Below are positions 52,353-61,793 of a stretch of 64,000 bases of DNA, one piece after another. Made by a program: the position numbers and the translations under genes. A model generated the notes under the pieces. That model worked only from the letters and a program-made list of their open reading frames with translations, was not told the DNA's origin and ran no database searches. Position 1 is the stretch's first letter; every line of letters starts with the position of its first letter. The DNA lies in assembly GCF_001684965.1 (NCBI RefSeq), contig NZ_MAYG01000001.1, forward strand, positions 1,488,001-1,552,000, read 5' to 3'. Source of the stretch: Chryseobacterium arthrosphaerae (GTDB lineage Bacteria > Bacteroidota > Bacteroidia > Flavobacteriales > Weeksellaceae).

Positions 52353-53759
52353 TCAGCTATTATATAAAGCTATGTATTTTTCTGCAGATTTCTCCCATGC
52401 AAAATCAAAATTCATGTTTGCGTGGATAAGATCTTCCATTACTCCTTTCTGGTTATAGATTCCCAATGCCCTGTTCATCGCATGTACAACATCATCCACT
52501 CCTGCATAGGTAAAGTTGACCCCGGCCCCTCCGGTCGAAATATCTTCTACCGTATCTCTGAGTCCGCCGGTATATCTCACTATGGGAACTGTCCCGTATC
52601 TCATCGAGTACATTTGGTTGAGTCCGCACGGTTCTACTCTGGACGGCATCAGAAGAAAGTCTGCCGAGGCATAGATCTTGTGGGAAAGATGTTCTTTATA
52701 GCCCAGATCCAGTGCAAAATTGGTGTAGGTATACTCATACTCTTTCAGTTTGTTCTCAATATACGTATTTCCTGATCCCAGAATCATAATATTCAGAGCG
52801 CCGTAGCTTTGTTTGATACTTCGCCATACGACATCCGGAAGCAGATCCGCTCCTTTTTCCGTCGCAAACCTTCCAATGAAGGCGAATAAAGGCAATTCTG
52901 GTTTCAGACCATATTCTTTACAGAGTTTTTCTTTGTTCTTTCTCTTCTGGGCAACGGCATTTTTAATTGTAAAGTTGAAATCCAGCATCGGATCGGTTTC
53001 CGGATTCCAGACTTCAGTATCAATTCCGTTGATAATTCCGTACGCTTTCCCGAATTCCTGACGCACCAGACTTTCAAGCCCACGGAAACTTATAAAAAGT
53101 TCTTCCAGATAGCCCTCAGAAACGGTGGTAAAAGCATGGGAACATTTGATCATGCTGGCCAGCGGATTCATCAACCCGTTCCAGTCCATCAGTCCCCACT
53201 TATAAGCGTCGAAAGAAGGCATATAATTCGCCATATTCCAGCTCATCATTCCCTGATATTCTCCGTTGTGAATGGTTCCTACTGTCTTCACACCTTTCAG
53301 GAATTCAAATTCAGGGCAGTGTTCTACCATAAAAGGTACCAATCCGGTATGATAATCGTGACAGTGCAGAACATCCGGGCGAATCTCCATAGCGCACATC
53401 CAGTGCAGAATGCCATGCTGAAAGGCCAGAAACTGGAAACTTTCATCCTGATAGCCGTAAGGATTCTCCCTGTCCAGCAACCCGGGAATCTTTACCATAT
53501 ACAGTTCAAAGCCCAGAACATCTGATTTTTCTTTCATGACCTGAACCTGAAGCATATTTGGGCCCTGATGAATGAATCCGTCAAAAACCAGATCAAATTC
53601 ATGATCATAAACAAAGGATTTATTGTACCAGGGCATAACTACCTTGGCATTTATTCCTTTTATTTTGTTCTGATATTTGGGCAGCGCCCCGACTACATCT
53701 GCCAGCCCTCCTACTTTTGCAATAGGATAACATTCTGTACTTAAATGATATATCGTCAT
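52353..53759 (-). CDS. glgA: Glycogen synthase
   Basis: 468 residues, GT5 family. Transfers glucose from ADP-glucose to growing alpha-1,4-glucan. KVGGL (15-19) is the ADP-glucose-binding motif, and HNGEYQG plus the C-terminal PSRVEPCGLNQMYSMRYGT (catalytic Glu, GLxxxY) are visible. Length fits bacterial GlgA. It follows glgB by 42 bases. Confidence 0.97.
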   Translation of the reverse strand: MTIYHLSTECYPIAKVGGLADVVGALPKYQNKIKGINAKVVMPWYNKSFVYDHEFDLVFDGFIHQGPNMLQVQVMKEKSDVLGFELYMVKIPGLLDRENPYGYQDESFQFLAFQHGILHWMCAMEIRPDVLHCHDYHTGLVPFMVEHCPEFEFLKGVKTVGTIHNGEYQGMMSWNMANYMPSFDAYKWGLMDWNGLMNPLASMIKCSHAFTTVSEGYLEELFISFRGLESLVRQEFGKAYGIINGIDTEVWNPETDPMLDFNFTIKNAVAQKRKNKEKLCKEYGLKPELPLFAFIGRFATEKGADLLPDVVWRSIKQSYGALNIMILGSGNTYIENKLKEYEYTYTNFALDLGYKEHLSHKIYASADFLLMPSRVEPCGLNQMYSMRYGTVPIVRYTGGLRDTVEDISTGGAGVNFTYAGVDDVVHAMNRALGIYNQKGVMEDLIHANMNFDFAWEKSAEKYIALYNS

Positions 53760-53801
53760 AATTTCTCTTCTGGTTTCATTATTTTATTCAGAGCATGTAT
53801 G

Positions 53802-55748
53802 CTATGACTTAAATTTTATTCTGTGTAATTTATACTTTTTATCTTTCTTCTGTCTCAAAATAATCCCTGCCAGAGGCGGAAGTTTCACCGTCATTGATTT
53901 ATGATGCCCCCTCCATTCTTCGTGTCTTTCTTCCAGTATTTCAGAGGTAACGCCACTACCGCTGTACTGCACATCATCTGAATTGAAAATAACCTCCCAA
54001 TGGGTTCCTGCCGGAATTCCGATCTTATAATCCAGTACATTAGGTGCCAGATTCAGGACAACCATCAGAATATCATCTCTTTTTTTTCCTTTCCTCAGGT
54101 ATACATATACTGAGTTTTCCAGGTCATCTGCTTCCACCCACTCGAATCCGCTTTTATCAAACTGGTTTTCATAAAAGGCAGGTTCTTCTCTGTAAAAGTG
54201 GTTCAAATCCTTTACAAGCTGCTGCAATCCTTTATGGACTGGATATTTCAGTAAGTGCCAGTCAAGACTTTGTTTAAAATTCCATTCCCCGGTCTGCCCG
54301 AATTCATCTCCCATAAAAAGCAGTTTAGCTCCCGGATGGGTATACATATATACATACAAGGTACGAAGGTTGGCAAATTTCTGCCATTCATCGCCTTTCA
54401 TTTTATAGATCAGGCTCGCTTTTCCATGTACGACTTCATCATGGGACAAAGGCATCATATAATTTTCATTATACATATACATGGAAGCAAACGTAAGCTT
54501 ATGATGATGAAATTTTCTATTGACAAAATCTTCTTTAAAATAATCAAGGGTATCATGCATCCAGCCCATCATCCATTTCATTCCAAAGCCTACTCCGCCC
54601 TCATGAACAGGTTTGGTAAGCATAGGAAAATCTGAACTTTCTTCCGCAATGGTTATAATATTGTCCCCAAACTCCTTATAAACAGCGGTATTGAATTCCT
54701 GCAGAAAAGTTTTGGCTTCCAGGTTTACATTTCCGCCATATATATTAGGTTCCCACTCCCCTTCATTTCTTGAATAGTCCAGATGCAGCATAGAGGTTAC
54801 CGCATCTACCCGGAGGCCGTCAGCATGATAACGGTCCAGCCAGAACATAGCATTGGAAATCAGGAAAGATTTCACTTCATTTCTTCCATAATTGAAAATA
54901 TATGATTTCCAGTCCGGATGAAAGCCTTTCCGGGGATCTTCATGCTCATAAAGGTATGATCCGTCAAAACGGTGAAGTCCATTAGCATCTCCCGGAAAAT
55001 GGGAAGGAACCCAATCCAGGATCACTCCTATCCCGTTTTTATGAAGTTCATCAATAAGGTACATCAGATCCTGCGGTGAGCCAAACCGTGATGTTGCGGC
55101 ATAAAATCCGGTAATCTGATATCCCCAGCTTGGATCATAAGGATATTCCATGACAGGCATGAATTCTACATGGGTAAAGCCCATTTCCATGATATAAGGT
55201 ATCAGTTTTCCCGCTATATCACGGTAATTCAGAAATCGGTCAGGAGCATTACCTTCTCTTACCCACGAACCCAGATGCATTTCATAGACAGAGAGGGGCG
55301 CCTGAAGGCTGTTGTTTTTCCAGCGGTTATCCATCCATTCTTTGTCGTTCCACTCATACCAGGTTGTAGAGACCAGCGAGGCGGCTTGTTTATTCTGCTC
55401 CCAGCTCAGTGCGTACGGATCACTTTTTTCAAGAATCTCACCTCTTGCAGTTTCAATGGCATATTTATATAAAGTACCCCAGGTAAGCCCTTCAATGAAG
55501 CCTTCCCAGATCCCGGATTCATCCCATCTTGGAAAAAGGATATGATCTTTATGATTCCAGTTGTTGAAATTCCCTATGACGGAAACCTTTTTGGCATGGG
55601 GTGCCCAGACTGAAAAATAAATTCCTTTCACGCCATCTTTCTCTGCAGAATGTGCTCCAAATTTCCCATACAGCTTATAATGCCTACCCTCTTTAAAAAG
55701 ATACACATCATGATCAGTGAAAAGCGTATAGGTTTTAACAGAATTCAT
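53802..55748 (-). CDS. glgB: 1,4-alpha-glucan branching enzyme
   Basis: 648 residues from the ATG at 55748; the frame extends one codon to a TTG. GH13 family: N-terminal CBM48 (about 30-120, VWAPHAKKVSVIGNFNNW), catalytic barrel with nucleophile Asp315 in GLRVDAVTS and acid/base Glu in AEESSDFP (369-370), plus LSHDEVVHGK, then a C-terminal beta domain. Introduces alpha-1,6 branches. First gene of glgB-glgA-lipoprotein-glgC, divergent from an esterase that also carries a glycogen-binding-type module. Confidence 0.96.
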   Translation of the reverse strand: MNSVKTYTLFTDHDVYLFKEGRHYKLYGKFGAHSAEKDGVKGIYFSVWAPHAKKVSVIGNFNNWNHKDHILFPRWDESGIWEGFIEGLTWGTLYKYAIETARGEILEKSDPYALSWEQNKQAASLVSTTWYEWNDKEWMDNRWKNNSLQAPLSVYEMHLGSWVREGNAPDRFLNYRDIAGKLIPYIMEMGFTHVEFMPVMEYPYDPSWGYQITGFYAATSRFGSPQDLMYLIDELHKNGIGVILDWVPSHFPGDANGLHRFDGSYLYEHEDPRKGFHPDWKSYIFNYGRNEVKSFLISNAMFWLDRYHADGLRVDAVTSMLHLDYSRNEGEWEPNIYGGNVNLEAKTFLQEFNTAVYKEFGDNIITIAEESSDFPMLTKPVHEGGVGFGMKWMMGWMHDTLDYFKEDFVNRKFHHHKLTFASMYMYNENYMMPLSHDEVVHGKASLIYKMKGDEWQKFANLRTLYVYMYTHPGAKLLFMGDEFGQTGEWNFKQSLDWHLLKYPVHKGLQQLVKDLNHFYREEPAFYENQFDKSGFEWVEADDLENSVYVYLRKGKKRDDILMVVLNLAPNVLDYKIGIPAGTHWEVIFNSDDVQYSGSGVTSEILEERHEEWRGHHKSMTVKLPPLAGIILRQKKDKKYKLHRIKFKS

Positions 55749-55945
55749 CAAGATCAGTTTGTATTTATATTTTCCCTGAAACTACGAAAAATACTGACAT
55801 CAGCGATTAATTATTCATCAAATAATTATCAAGTTAGTTTTCTTCTTTCGTCTATCTATCAAATATATCATTTTTTAGGTGACATTTTTATGATTTCAAA
55901 ACAATCTTTTTTATAAATTTAGCAGCGTAATATTTATTAAACACT

Positions 55946-57070
55946 ATGATGAGGTTTGAACTTTATACGGAAGAAAAGGACGACAGACCGGTATTTATCA
56001 CCGGAAATTTCAACAGCTGGAACCCCAAAGACTACAATTACCAACTTCAACCAAAAGACCCTGGTAATTATTTTATAGAAATTGATGATCAGGCGCTCCC
56101 GGACAATATTGAATATAAATTCACAAAAGGCGGCTGGGAAAACGTGGAGCTGGATCAATATGGAAATATCACCCCCAACAGAAAGGTAAAAAAAACTGCA
56201 GGAACGGTTTCAGACAGTATAGAAAAATGGAGATTAAACTGGGGGCCGTTCAAAGAGGAATATTTCCCCATAGCAGAGGTTATTTCCGAAAAATTTTACA
56301 TCCCTCAGCTTGACCGCTACCGGAAAGTATGGGCACTGCTTCCCCACGATTATCACACTTCAGAAAAAAGCTACCCGGTTTTATACCTCCAGGACGCCCA
56401 GAACCTTTTCAATGAAGGCAGTGGTTTCGGCAACTGGGAGATTGATAAAAAGCTGTCTATCCTTGCAGAATACGGCCGTGGAGACATCATTATCATTGCG
56501 ATAGAACATGGAAGTGAAGACAGGATCAAAGAGTATATTTTCGACAATGATAATGTAGCCAATGGTTCTGAGGGCAAAAAGTATATCCGTTTTATTACAG
56601 ACACCCTGAAACCTTTTGTGGATGAAAACTACCGTACCAAAAAGGACCGTGACAATACGGGGATCGGGGGAAGCTCACTGGGCGCTCTCATCAGCATCTA
56701 CAGCGGTTTCCTTTACCCTGAAGTCTATTCCAAATTACTGATCTTCTCACCGTCTCTATGGGTAGAACCGAACAATAATTTCCCGATGATGAATTTCAGA
56801 GTTCCTTTCAAAACAAAAATTTACCTGTATGGCGGCGGCCAGGAAGGATCTAAAATGGTCAAAAGAATTCACGTTTTTGAAGAATATCTGAAAAGATGGG
56901 AAAAGAAAAACCTTTTTGATTTCGAGTTCAGGACCAATATCAACCCGGAAGGCACCCATAATGAATTCTATTGGTCTCAGGAATTCCCGAGGGCCATTGA
57001 ATGGCTGTATTACGACAATACAGAAAATCCTCTTGAAGTAAAACCCCAGCAACAAAGCATTAAGAATTAA
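55946..57070 (+). CDS. Esterase with N-terminal starch/glycogen-binding-like (CBM20/48) module
   Basis: 374 residues (or from the next ATG). Residues about 1-85 read as a small CBM20/48-like sandwich (FITGNFNSWNPKD, NIEYKFTKGGWENVE), followed by an alpha/beta-hydrolase of the esterase D / IroE type (about 105-360). Nucleophile Ser244 is in GSSLG, the acid is probably in the LLIFSPSLWV region, and His is in GTHNEFYW (about 335). No signal peptide. Divergent from glgB and 5 bases before the aminopeptidase gene. A glycogen- or glycan-linked ester hydrolase is plausible but inferred. Confidence 0.82.
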   Translation: MMRFELYTEEKDDRPVFITGNFNSWNPKDYNYQLQPKDPGNYFIEIDDQALPDNIEYKFTKGGWENVELDQYGNITPNRKVKKTAGTVSDSIEKWRLNWGPFKEEYFPIAEVISEKFYIPQLDRYRKVWALLPHDYHTSEKSYPVLYLQDAQNLFNEGSGFGNWEIDKKLSILAEYGRGDIIIIAIEHGSEDRIKEYIFDNDNVANGSEGKKYIRFITDTLKPFVDENYRTKKDRDNTGIGGSSLGALISIYSGFLYPEVYSKLLIFSPSLWVEPNNNFPMMNFRVPFKTKIYLYGGGQEGSKMVKRIHVFEEYLKRWEKKNLFDFEFRTNINPEGTHNEFYWSQEFPRAIEWLYYDNTENPLEVKPQQQSIKN

Positions 57071-57075
57071 ATCTT

Positions 57076-58491
57076 ATGAAATTAATCAATAAAAAAAATA
57101 AAAACTACACCCAGGTTTTTCACGTATTCACTGAAGAAGAATGGTCCAGGACAAGTAAAAACTTCAACAAAAATATCGCTGCTTTTTTCACAGGAAAAAA
57201 ACATGAAGTTTTTGTCAATGCCCACGAAGAAGGGATTACTTATTTTATCGGACTCGGAAAGTCAGCCTTACAGAATTTTGAAATACAGCAGGTTGCAGTA
57301 AAATTCTCACAGACTCAGAAAGAAAAACTACAGGCGGTACCCACACTGCTACTGGCAGATTTCATGAATGAAAAACAATTTGAAGAATTTGTGAAAGGTT
57401 TGCTTATCGGAACTTACCACTACCCTTTTGAAAAAAATCATGCTTTCTGGAACACAAGGTTCGAACTTCATTTTGAAAATTTAAGCCAGAAAAAACTGGA
57501 TCATATCATTCAGAAAGCTGAAGCTTTAAGCGGTGGGCAGATCGTCTGCCAGGAATGGCTGAATAAACCTGCCAATCTGAAGAAACCTGATATTTTTAAT
57601 TTATATCTTAAAAATTTAGCAAAAAAATATGAGTTAAAATATACTGTATTCAACAGAAAGAAATGTGAGGAGCTTGGCCTTGGAGCGTATCTTGCCGTTA
57701 ACCAGGGAAGTGCTTATGATGCAGCTTTTACGATCTTGGAATATAAAACAACCGTTAAAAATGCCAAAACCTACGGTCTGGTAGGAAAATGTGTGTTATT
57801 TGATACCGGAGGAATTTCAATAAAGAATTCTGCCAATCTGCATTATATGAAGTCAGACATGGGTGGAGCTACAGCAGTACTTGGAACCCTTATTTATGCT
57901 GCAGAAATGAAACTTCCGGTGAATATTGTTGCCATTCTTCCGATTACCGATAATGCTGTTTCTGAAAAAGCGCTGCTTCCAAGTGACGTTATTACCGCCT
58001 ATAACGGAAAAACCATTGAAGTACTTGACACCGACGCTGAAGGCAGACTGATTCTTGCCGACGGGCTTTCCTATCTTTCCAGAAATTACAAAACAGATTA
58101 CCTTATTGACCTGGCTACTCTGACGGGAAGCTCGGTCCGCATGTTCGGGGATACCTGCGGGGCAATGTTCTCCAATAATGAAGAACTGAAAAATATACTG
58201 ATAAAAACCGGCGACCATACCAATCAAAGGCTTTGGAATCTTCCGTTATGGGATATCTGGAAAGAAGATATACGGTCTGACGTTGCCGATATGAAAAACA
58301 TATCAATGAAGCCCATCGGAGATTGTATCATTGCGGCCAAATTCCTGGAGCAATTCATTGAAAACCACCCTAAATGGGCACATCTTGATATAGCCGGAGT
58401 GGCTTTCGGAAATGTAGGATACGCCAAAGAAAAAGCAGCAACCGGATATGGAGTTCAATTACTCGTGGATTTAATCGAAAATTATCACTAA
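57076..58491 (+). CDS. M17 leucyl aminopeptidase family protein
   Basis: 471 residues. Cytosolic two-metal aminopeptidase. All ligands of the family are present: Lys238 (VGKC), Asp243 and Lys250 (FDTGGISIK), Asp261 (KSDMGG), Asp320, Glu322 and Arg324 (DTDAEGR). The N-terminal ~160 residues form the variable domain. The usual VGKG is VGKC. Located between the CBM-esterase and the first ATP-grasp gene. It may process dipeptides made by the downstream ligases (inference), or be a general peptidase that happens to be here. Confidence 0.9.
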   Translation: MKLINKKNKNYTQVFHVFTEEEWSRTSKNFNKNIAAFFTGKKHEVFVNAHEEGITYFIGLGKSALQNFEIQQVAVKFSQTQKEKLQAVPTLLLADFMNEKQFEEFVKGLLIGTYHYPFEKNHAFWNTRFELHFENLSQKKLDHIIQKAEALSGGQIVCQEWLNKPANLKKPDIFNLYLKNLAKKYELKYTVFNRKKCEELGLGAYLAVNQGSAYDAAFTILEYKTTVKNAKTYGLVGKCVLFDTGGISIKNSANLHYMKSDMGGATAVLGTLIYAAEMKLPVNIVAILPITDNAVSEKALLPSDVITAYNGKTIEVLDTDAEGRLILADGLSYLSRNYKTDYLIDLATLTGSSVRMFGDTCGAMFSNNEELKNILIKTGDHTNQRLWNLPLWDIWKEDIRSDVADMKNISMKPIGDCIIAAKFLEQFIENHPKWAHLDIAGVAFGNVGYAKEKAATGYGVQLLVDLIENYH

Positions 58492-58527
58492 AAATTAGTT
58501 TTTTACAAAAAATCTCTGTATACTTGA

Positions 58528-58615
58528 TTAGTGAATTTTCAAAAACGCATGATATTTCATTTTTTACCATTAATAAAACAATAAATATTTGCTTTTATTT
58601 TTGAAAATTCACTAA
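58528..58615. repeat. Perfect 18-bp inverted repeat in the spacer before the ATP-grasp gene
   Basis: TTAGTGAATTTTCAAAAA (58528-58545) and its exact complement TTTTTGAAAATTCACTAA (58598-58615), separated by 52 AT-rich bases. It lies in the 141-bp gap that must hold the promoter of the downstream genes. Confidence 0.85.
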
Positions 58616-58632
58616 ATTATAAAAAACATTAT

Positions 58633-59847
58633 ATGGAGAAGAAAACAATTGTATGTATTTCCTGCTACTACAAGGGCTATGACTTTATGGACGAAATGAA
58701 GCAGCTGGGGAATAACATCATTTTGGTAACATCAGAAAACCTTAAAGAAAAAAACTGGCCCTGGCATGCCATTGACGAGGTATTTTATATGCCGGAACTC
58801 AAACCGTCCGTATGGAACCTGGAACACCTGATCCAGGGATTTTCACATCTCATGAAAAGCAGAAAAGTGGACGCCGTAGTGGCGCTCGATGATTATGATG
58901 TAGAAAAAGCGGCACTGATCAGGGAAACATTTCGTATTCCGGGAATGGGCCAGACTACCCACCGCTATTTCAGAGATAAACTGGCTATGCGTCAGAAAGC
59001 CAAAGATTCAGGGATCAATGTGCCGGAATTTACAGCAGTATTCAATGATGATGAGGTGAACAGCTTTGCAGAACGGGTACCGGCTCCATGGGTACTGAAA
59101 CCCCGATCGGAAGCTTCAGCATCAGGAATTAAAAAAATCACTTCCAAAGAACAGCTTCATGAAGCGCTGGATATTCTTGGCGAAGAACGTCATCTGTTTT
59201 TACTGGAAAGCTTTAAACAGGGGGATGTTTACCATGTAGACAGCCTTACCTTCCATAAAGAAATTGTATTTACTTCCGCTTCCAGATATCTGGCACCTCC
59301 CATGCAGGTTTCTCATGAAGGTGGTGTTTTCCGGTCTAAAACACTGGGAAGATATTCTGAAGAATTCAAAGCACTGGAAGAGATCAATGCCAAAGTACTT
59401 TCAAGCTTCGGATTACTCAACGGAGCTACCCATACAGAATTTATCCGTGGAAAAGAAGACGGAAAATGGTATTTCCTCGAAACTTCCTCACGGGTTGGCG
59501 GGGCTCATATTCCCGATCTGGTGGAGGCCTCAAGCGGCATCAATATCTGGAGAGAATGGGCCAGAATTGAAGACGCTCTATTGAGAGGAAACAACTACAG
59601 TGTTTCACCTCCTACAGGATATTATGCAGGGTTAATTGTTGCCCTGATCAAGGAAAAAGAACCGGATTACAGCAGTTTTGAATCTGAAGAGGTGGTAAAA
59701 TTTCTTCCTATAGATTATCACGTCGGGATTGTTTACAGATCCAATGATGATGCTATTGTACAGGAAAAACTGGACAGTGCCGCTGAAAAGATCCAGACTG
59801 AAATGCTGAATATCTTACCTCCCAAAAGCAGCAAACTAAGCAGTTAA
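58633..59847 (+). CDS. ATP-grasp enzyme 1 (carboxylate-amine ligase type)
   Basis: 404 residues. An N-terminal Rossmann-like preATP-grasp domain (1-105) is followed by the ATP-grasp fold with nucleotide-binding Lys156 in WVLKPRSEASASG, LLESFKQGD (about 190-198), and metal/carboxylate residues Glu269, Glu283 and Arg287 in HTEF and LETSSRVGG. The metal motif is E-T-S-S-R rather than the common E-x-N-x-R. The substrate pair is unknown; the family makes peptide, thioester or amide bonds through acyl-phosphates. First gene after the inverted repeat. Confidence 0.88.
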   Translation: MEKKTIVCISCYYKGYDFMDEMKQLGNNIILVTSENLKEKNWPWHAIDEVFYMPELKPSVWNLEHLIQGFSHLMKSRKVDAVVALDDYDVEKAALIRETFRIPGMGQTTHRYFRDKLAMRQKAKDSGINVPEFTAVFNDDEVNSFAERVPAPWVLKPRSEASASGIKKITSKEQLHEALDILGEERHLFLLESFKQGDVYHVDSLTFHKEIVFTSASRYLAPPMQVSHEGGVFRSKTLGRYSEEFKALEEINAKVLSSFGLLNGATHTEFIRGKEDGKWYFLETSSRVGGAHIPDLVEASSGINIWREWARIEDALLRGNNYSVSPPTGYYAGLIVALIKEKEPDYSSFESEEVVKFLPIDYHVGIVYRSNDDAIVQEKLDSAAEKIQTEMLNILPPKSSKLSS

Positions 59848-59881
59848 CATCAACACAATTATTAAAGTAAAAAAAATTTAA

Positions 59882-60595
59882 ATGCCTCACATAGAACATA
59901 CAGATTATTATTCAAATATATTGGGAACAAGTCTCAAGGTAGAGGTAACCGGACATTACGGCTATCCTATTATCATGTTTCCTACCTCTCAGGGACAATA
60001 CACCCAGAACCATGATTTTCACCTTAACGGAAGTATCAACTGGTTTGTAGAACAGGGAAAGGTAAAACTTTACAACATTCAGACCATTGATGCATGGAGC
60101 TTTTATGATGAAAATATATCTCCGCAGCAGCGTATAAGAAACTATGAACGGTATGTACAGTTTCTGATCCAGGAATTTGTACCTTATATTCAGAAGCTTC
60201 ACAAAACGCATCGTGTTGCAGTAGCCGGAGCCAGTTTCGGGGGATATCATGCTGCGAATTTTGCCTTCAGGTTTCCTGACGTTGTTTCCCATGTGATCTG
60301 CATGTCAGGAGCATTCAGCATCAGGAATTTTATGAACGGATATTCTGATGAGCTGGTGTACTTCAACTGTCCGAGAGAATTTGTAAGAAATGATGAAGCC
60401 TGGAAATATAAACATATGCATATCGTATTGAGCACCTCCGATCAGGATATCTGTAAAGATAAAAACATTGAAATGGCAGAAATCTTACGGGTAAAAGGAA
60501 TTGACTTCTGGTATGATGAAAGAAAATGGATCGGACATGACTGGCCTTTGTGGAGAATGGTATTTCCAACGTTCATTGGGGCTTATTTCTCTTAG
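59882..60595 (+). CDS. Alpha/beta-hydrolase (esterase family) within the ligase cluster
   Basis: 237 residues. Compact esterase D-like hydrolase with nucleophile Ser118 in GASFGG, Asp in STSDQD (about 183-187) and His219 in IGHDWPLW. No signal peptide; cytosolic. It lies 34 bases after ATP-grasp 1. Esterases of this type repeatedly neighbour ATP-grasp ligases in Bacteroidota (from general knowledge). It may release or activate an ester intermediate or hydrolyse the product. Confidence 0.88.
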   Translation: MPHIEHTDYYSNILGTSLKVEVTGHYGYPIIMFPTSQGQYTQNHDFHLNGSINWFVEQGKVKLYNIQTIDAWSFYDENISPQQRIRNYERYVQFLIQEFVPYIQKLHKTHRVAVAGASFGGYHAANFAFRFPDVVSHVICMSGAFSIRNFMNGYSDELVYFNCPREFVRNDEAWKYKHMHIVLSTSDQDICKDKNIEMAEILRVKGIDFWYDERKWIGHDWPLWRMVFPTFIGAYFS

Positions 60596-60630
60596 TTTAT
60601 TTAAAAAAGAAAAACTTAACCCTTATTTTG

Positions 60631-60686
60631 AACCACAAATCAAAGATTGGACGAAGTCAAAAGACATAAAAGCTTTTAATACTAAG
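60631..60686 (+). repeat. Copy 1 of an inverted repeat pair flanking three ligase-cluster genes
   Basis: 56 bases beginning AACCACAAATCAAAGATT. The inverse of this segment recurs at 63904-63956, with 32 of the first 33 bases identical. Confidence 0.75.
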
Positions 60687-60809
60687 TTTTTTTGAAGAGA
60701 CTAACTGCTCGAGAAGCCTTGAGAGGCCAAAATAAAACACAAAGCGGTTTATTCACATTTATAAAAAATAAAACAGAAAAAAATATACACCAATTTAAAA
60801 ACAGAAATT

Positions 60810-61763
60810 ATGGCAAAAAAAGTAGGAATTCTATTCGGTATGGAAGATACATTTCCCTGGGCATTTATAGACAAAGTAAATGAACTGGGAGGCGGAGATA
60901 TCATCGCAGAGCCGGTAATGATTGATAAACTGGAGCAGGGTGCAGATTATGGATACGCAGTAATCATCGACAGAATTTCACAGGATGTTCCCTTTTACAG
61001 AGCTTATCTGAAAAACGCAGCACTTAACGGTACTTATGTGATCAACAATCCTTTCTGGTGGAGTGCTGACGAAAAGTTTTTCAACAATGCCCTGATGTCT
61101 AAGCTTGGAATTCCGCTTCCCAAGACCGTTTTGCTTCCGTCTCACGAAAGACCGGACAGCACTTCAGAAACCTCATTCAGGAATCTTAAATTTCCTCACG
61201 ACTGGGAATACATTTTCAATTATGTAGGCTTCCCGGCTTATATGAAACCTCATGACGGCGGCGGATGGAAAAACGTTTACAGAGTGGAGAATCCGGATGA
61301 TCTCTGGAATAAATTAAGCGAAACCGAACAGCTTGTGATGATGGTACAGGAAGAGATTATCTTTGATGATTATTACAGGGTTTACTGCCTGGGCAGAAAA
61401 TACGTTCATATTATGCCGTATGAACCCAGAAATCCTCATCATTTAAGATATGCAACAACCCATCAGACCCAAGGGGAAGAACTTGAAAAATTATTGAAGA
61501 CCATTCATGATTATACAATCAAAATGAACGAAGCCCTGGGCTATGATTTTAATACCGTAGAATTTGCAGTAAGAGACGGTATTCCTTATGCAATCGACTT
61601 CTGTAATCCGGCTCCGGATGCAGACCGCAACTCTGTAGGAGAAGAAAACTTTGCATGGATCATAGAGCATGCTGCAAAACTGGCTATTGAAAAAGCTAAA
61701 GAATATGTTCCGGGGAAACCTAATATCACCTGGGGAACTTTCGTGAAAGATTCAATACAATAA
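60810..61763 (+). CDS. ATP-grasp enzyme 2 (glutathione synthetase-fold ligase)
   Basis: 317 residues. The N-terminal 1-85 is a preATP-grasp domain; the ATP-grasp core has Lys146 in AYMKPHDGGG, Glu181-Glu182 in VQEEIIFDDYYRV, and the metal ligands Asp263 and Asn266 in AIDFCNP. Normal spacing is E-x-N; here D-x-x-N, with Glu replaced by Asp. Not closely similar to ATP-grasp 1. It starts 214 bases after the esterase, beyond the repeat copy, so it could have its own promoter. Confidence 0.87.
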   Translation: MAKKVGILFGMEDTFPWAFIDKVNELGGGDIIAEPVMIDKLEQGADYGYAVIIDRISQDVPFYRAYLKNAALNGTYVINNPFWWSADEKFFNNALMSKLGIPLPKTVLLPSHERPDSTSETSFRNLKFPHDWEYIFNYVGFPAYMKPHDGGGWKNVYRVENPDDLWNKLSETEQLVMMVQEEIIFDDYYRVYCLGRKYVHIMPYEPRNPHHLRYATTHQTQGEELEKLLKTIHDYTIKMNEALGYDFNTVEFAVRDGIPYAIDFCNPAPDADRNSVGEENFAWIIEHAAKLAIEKAKEYVPGKPNITWGTFVKDSIQ

Positions 61764-61793
61764 ACCATCGAAAAATAAAAAAACACAAGAAAA

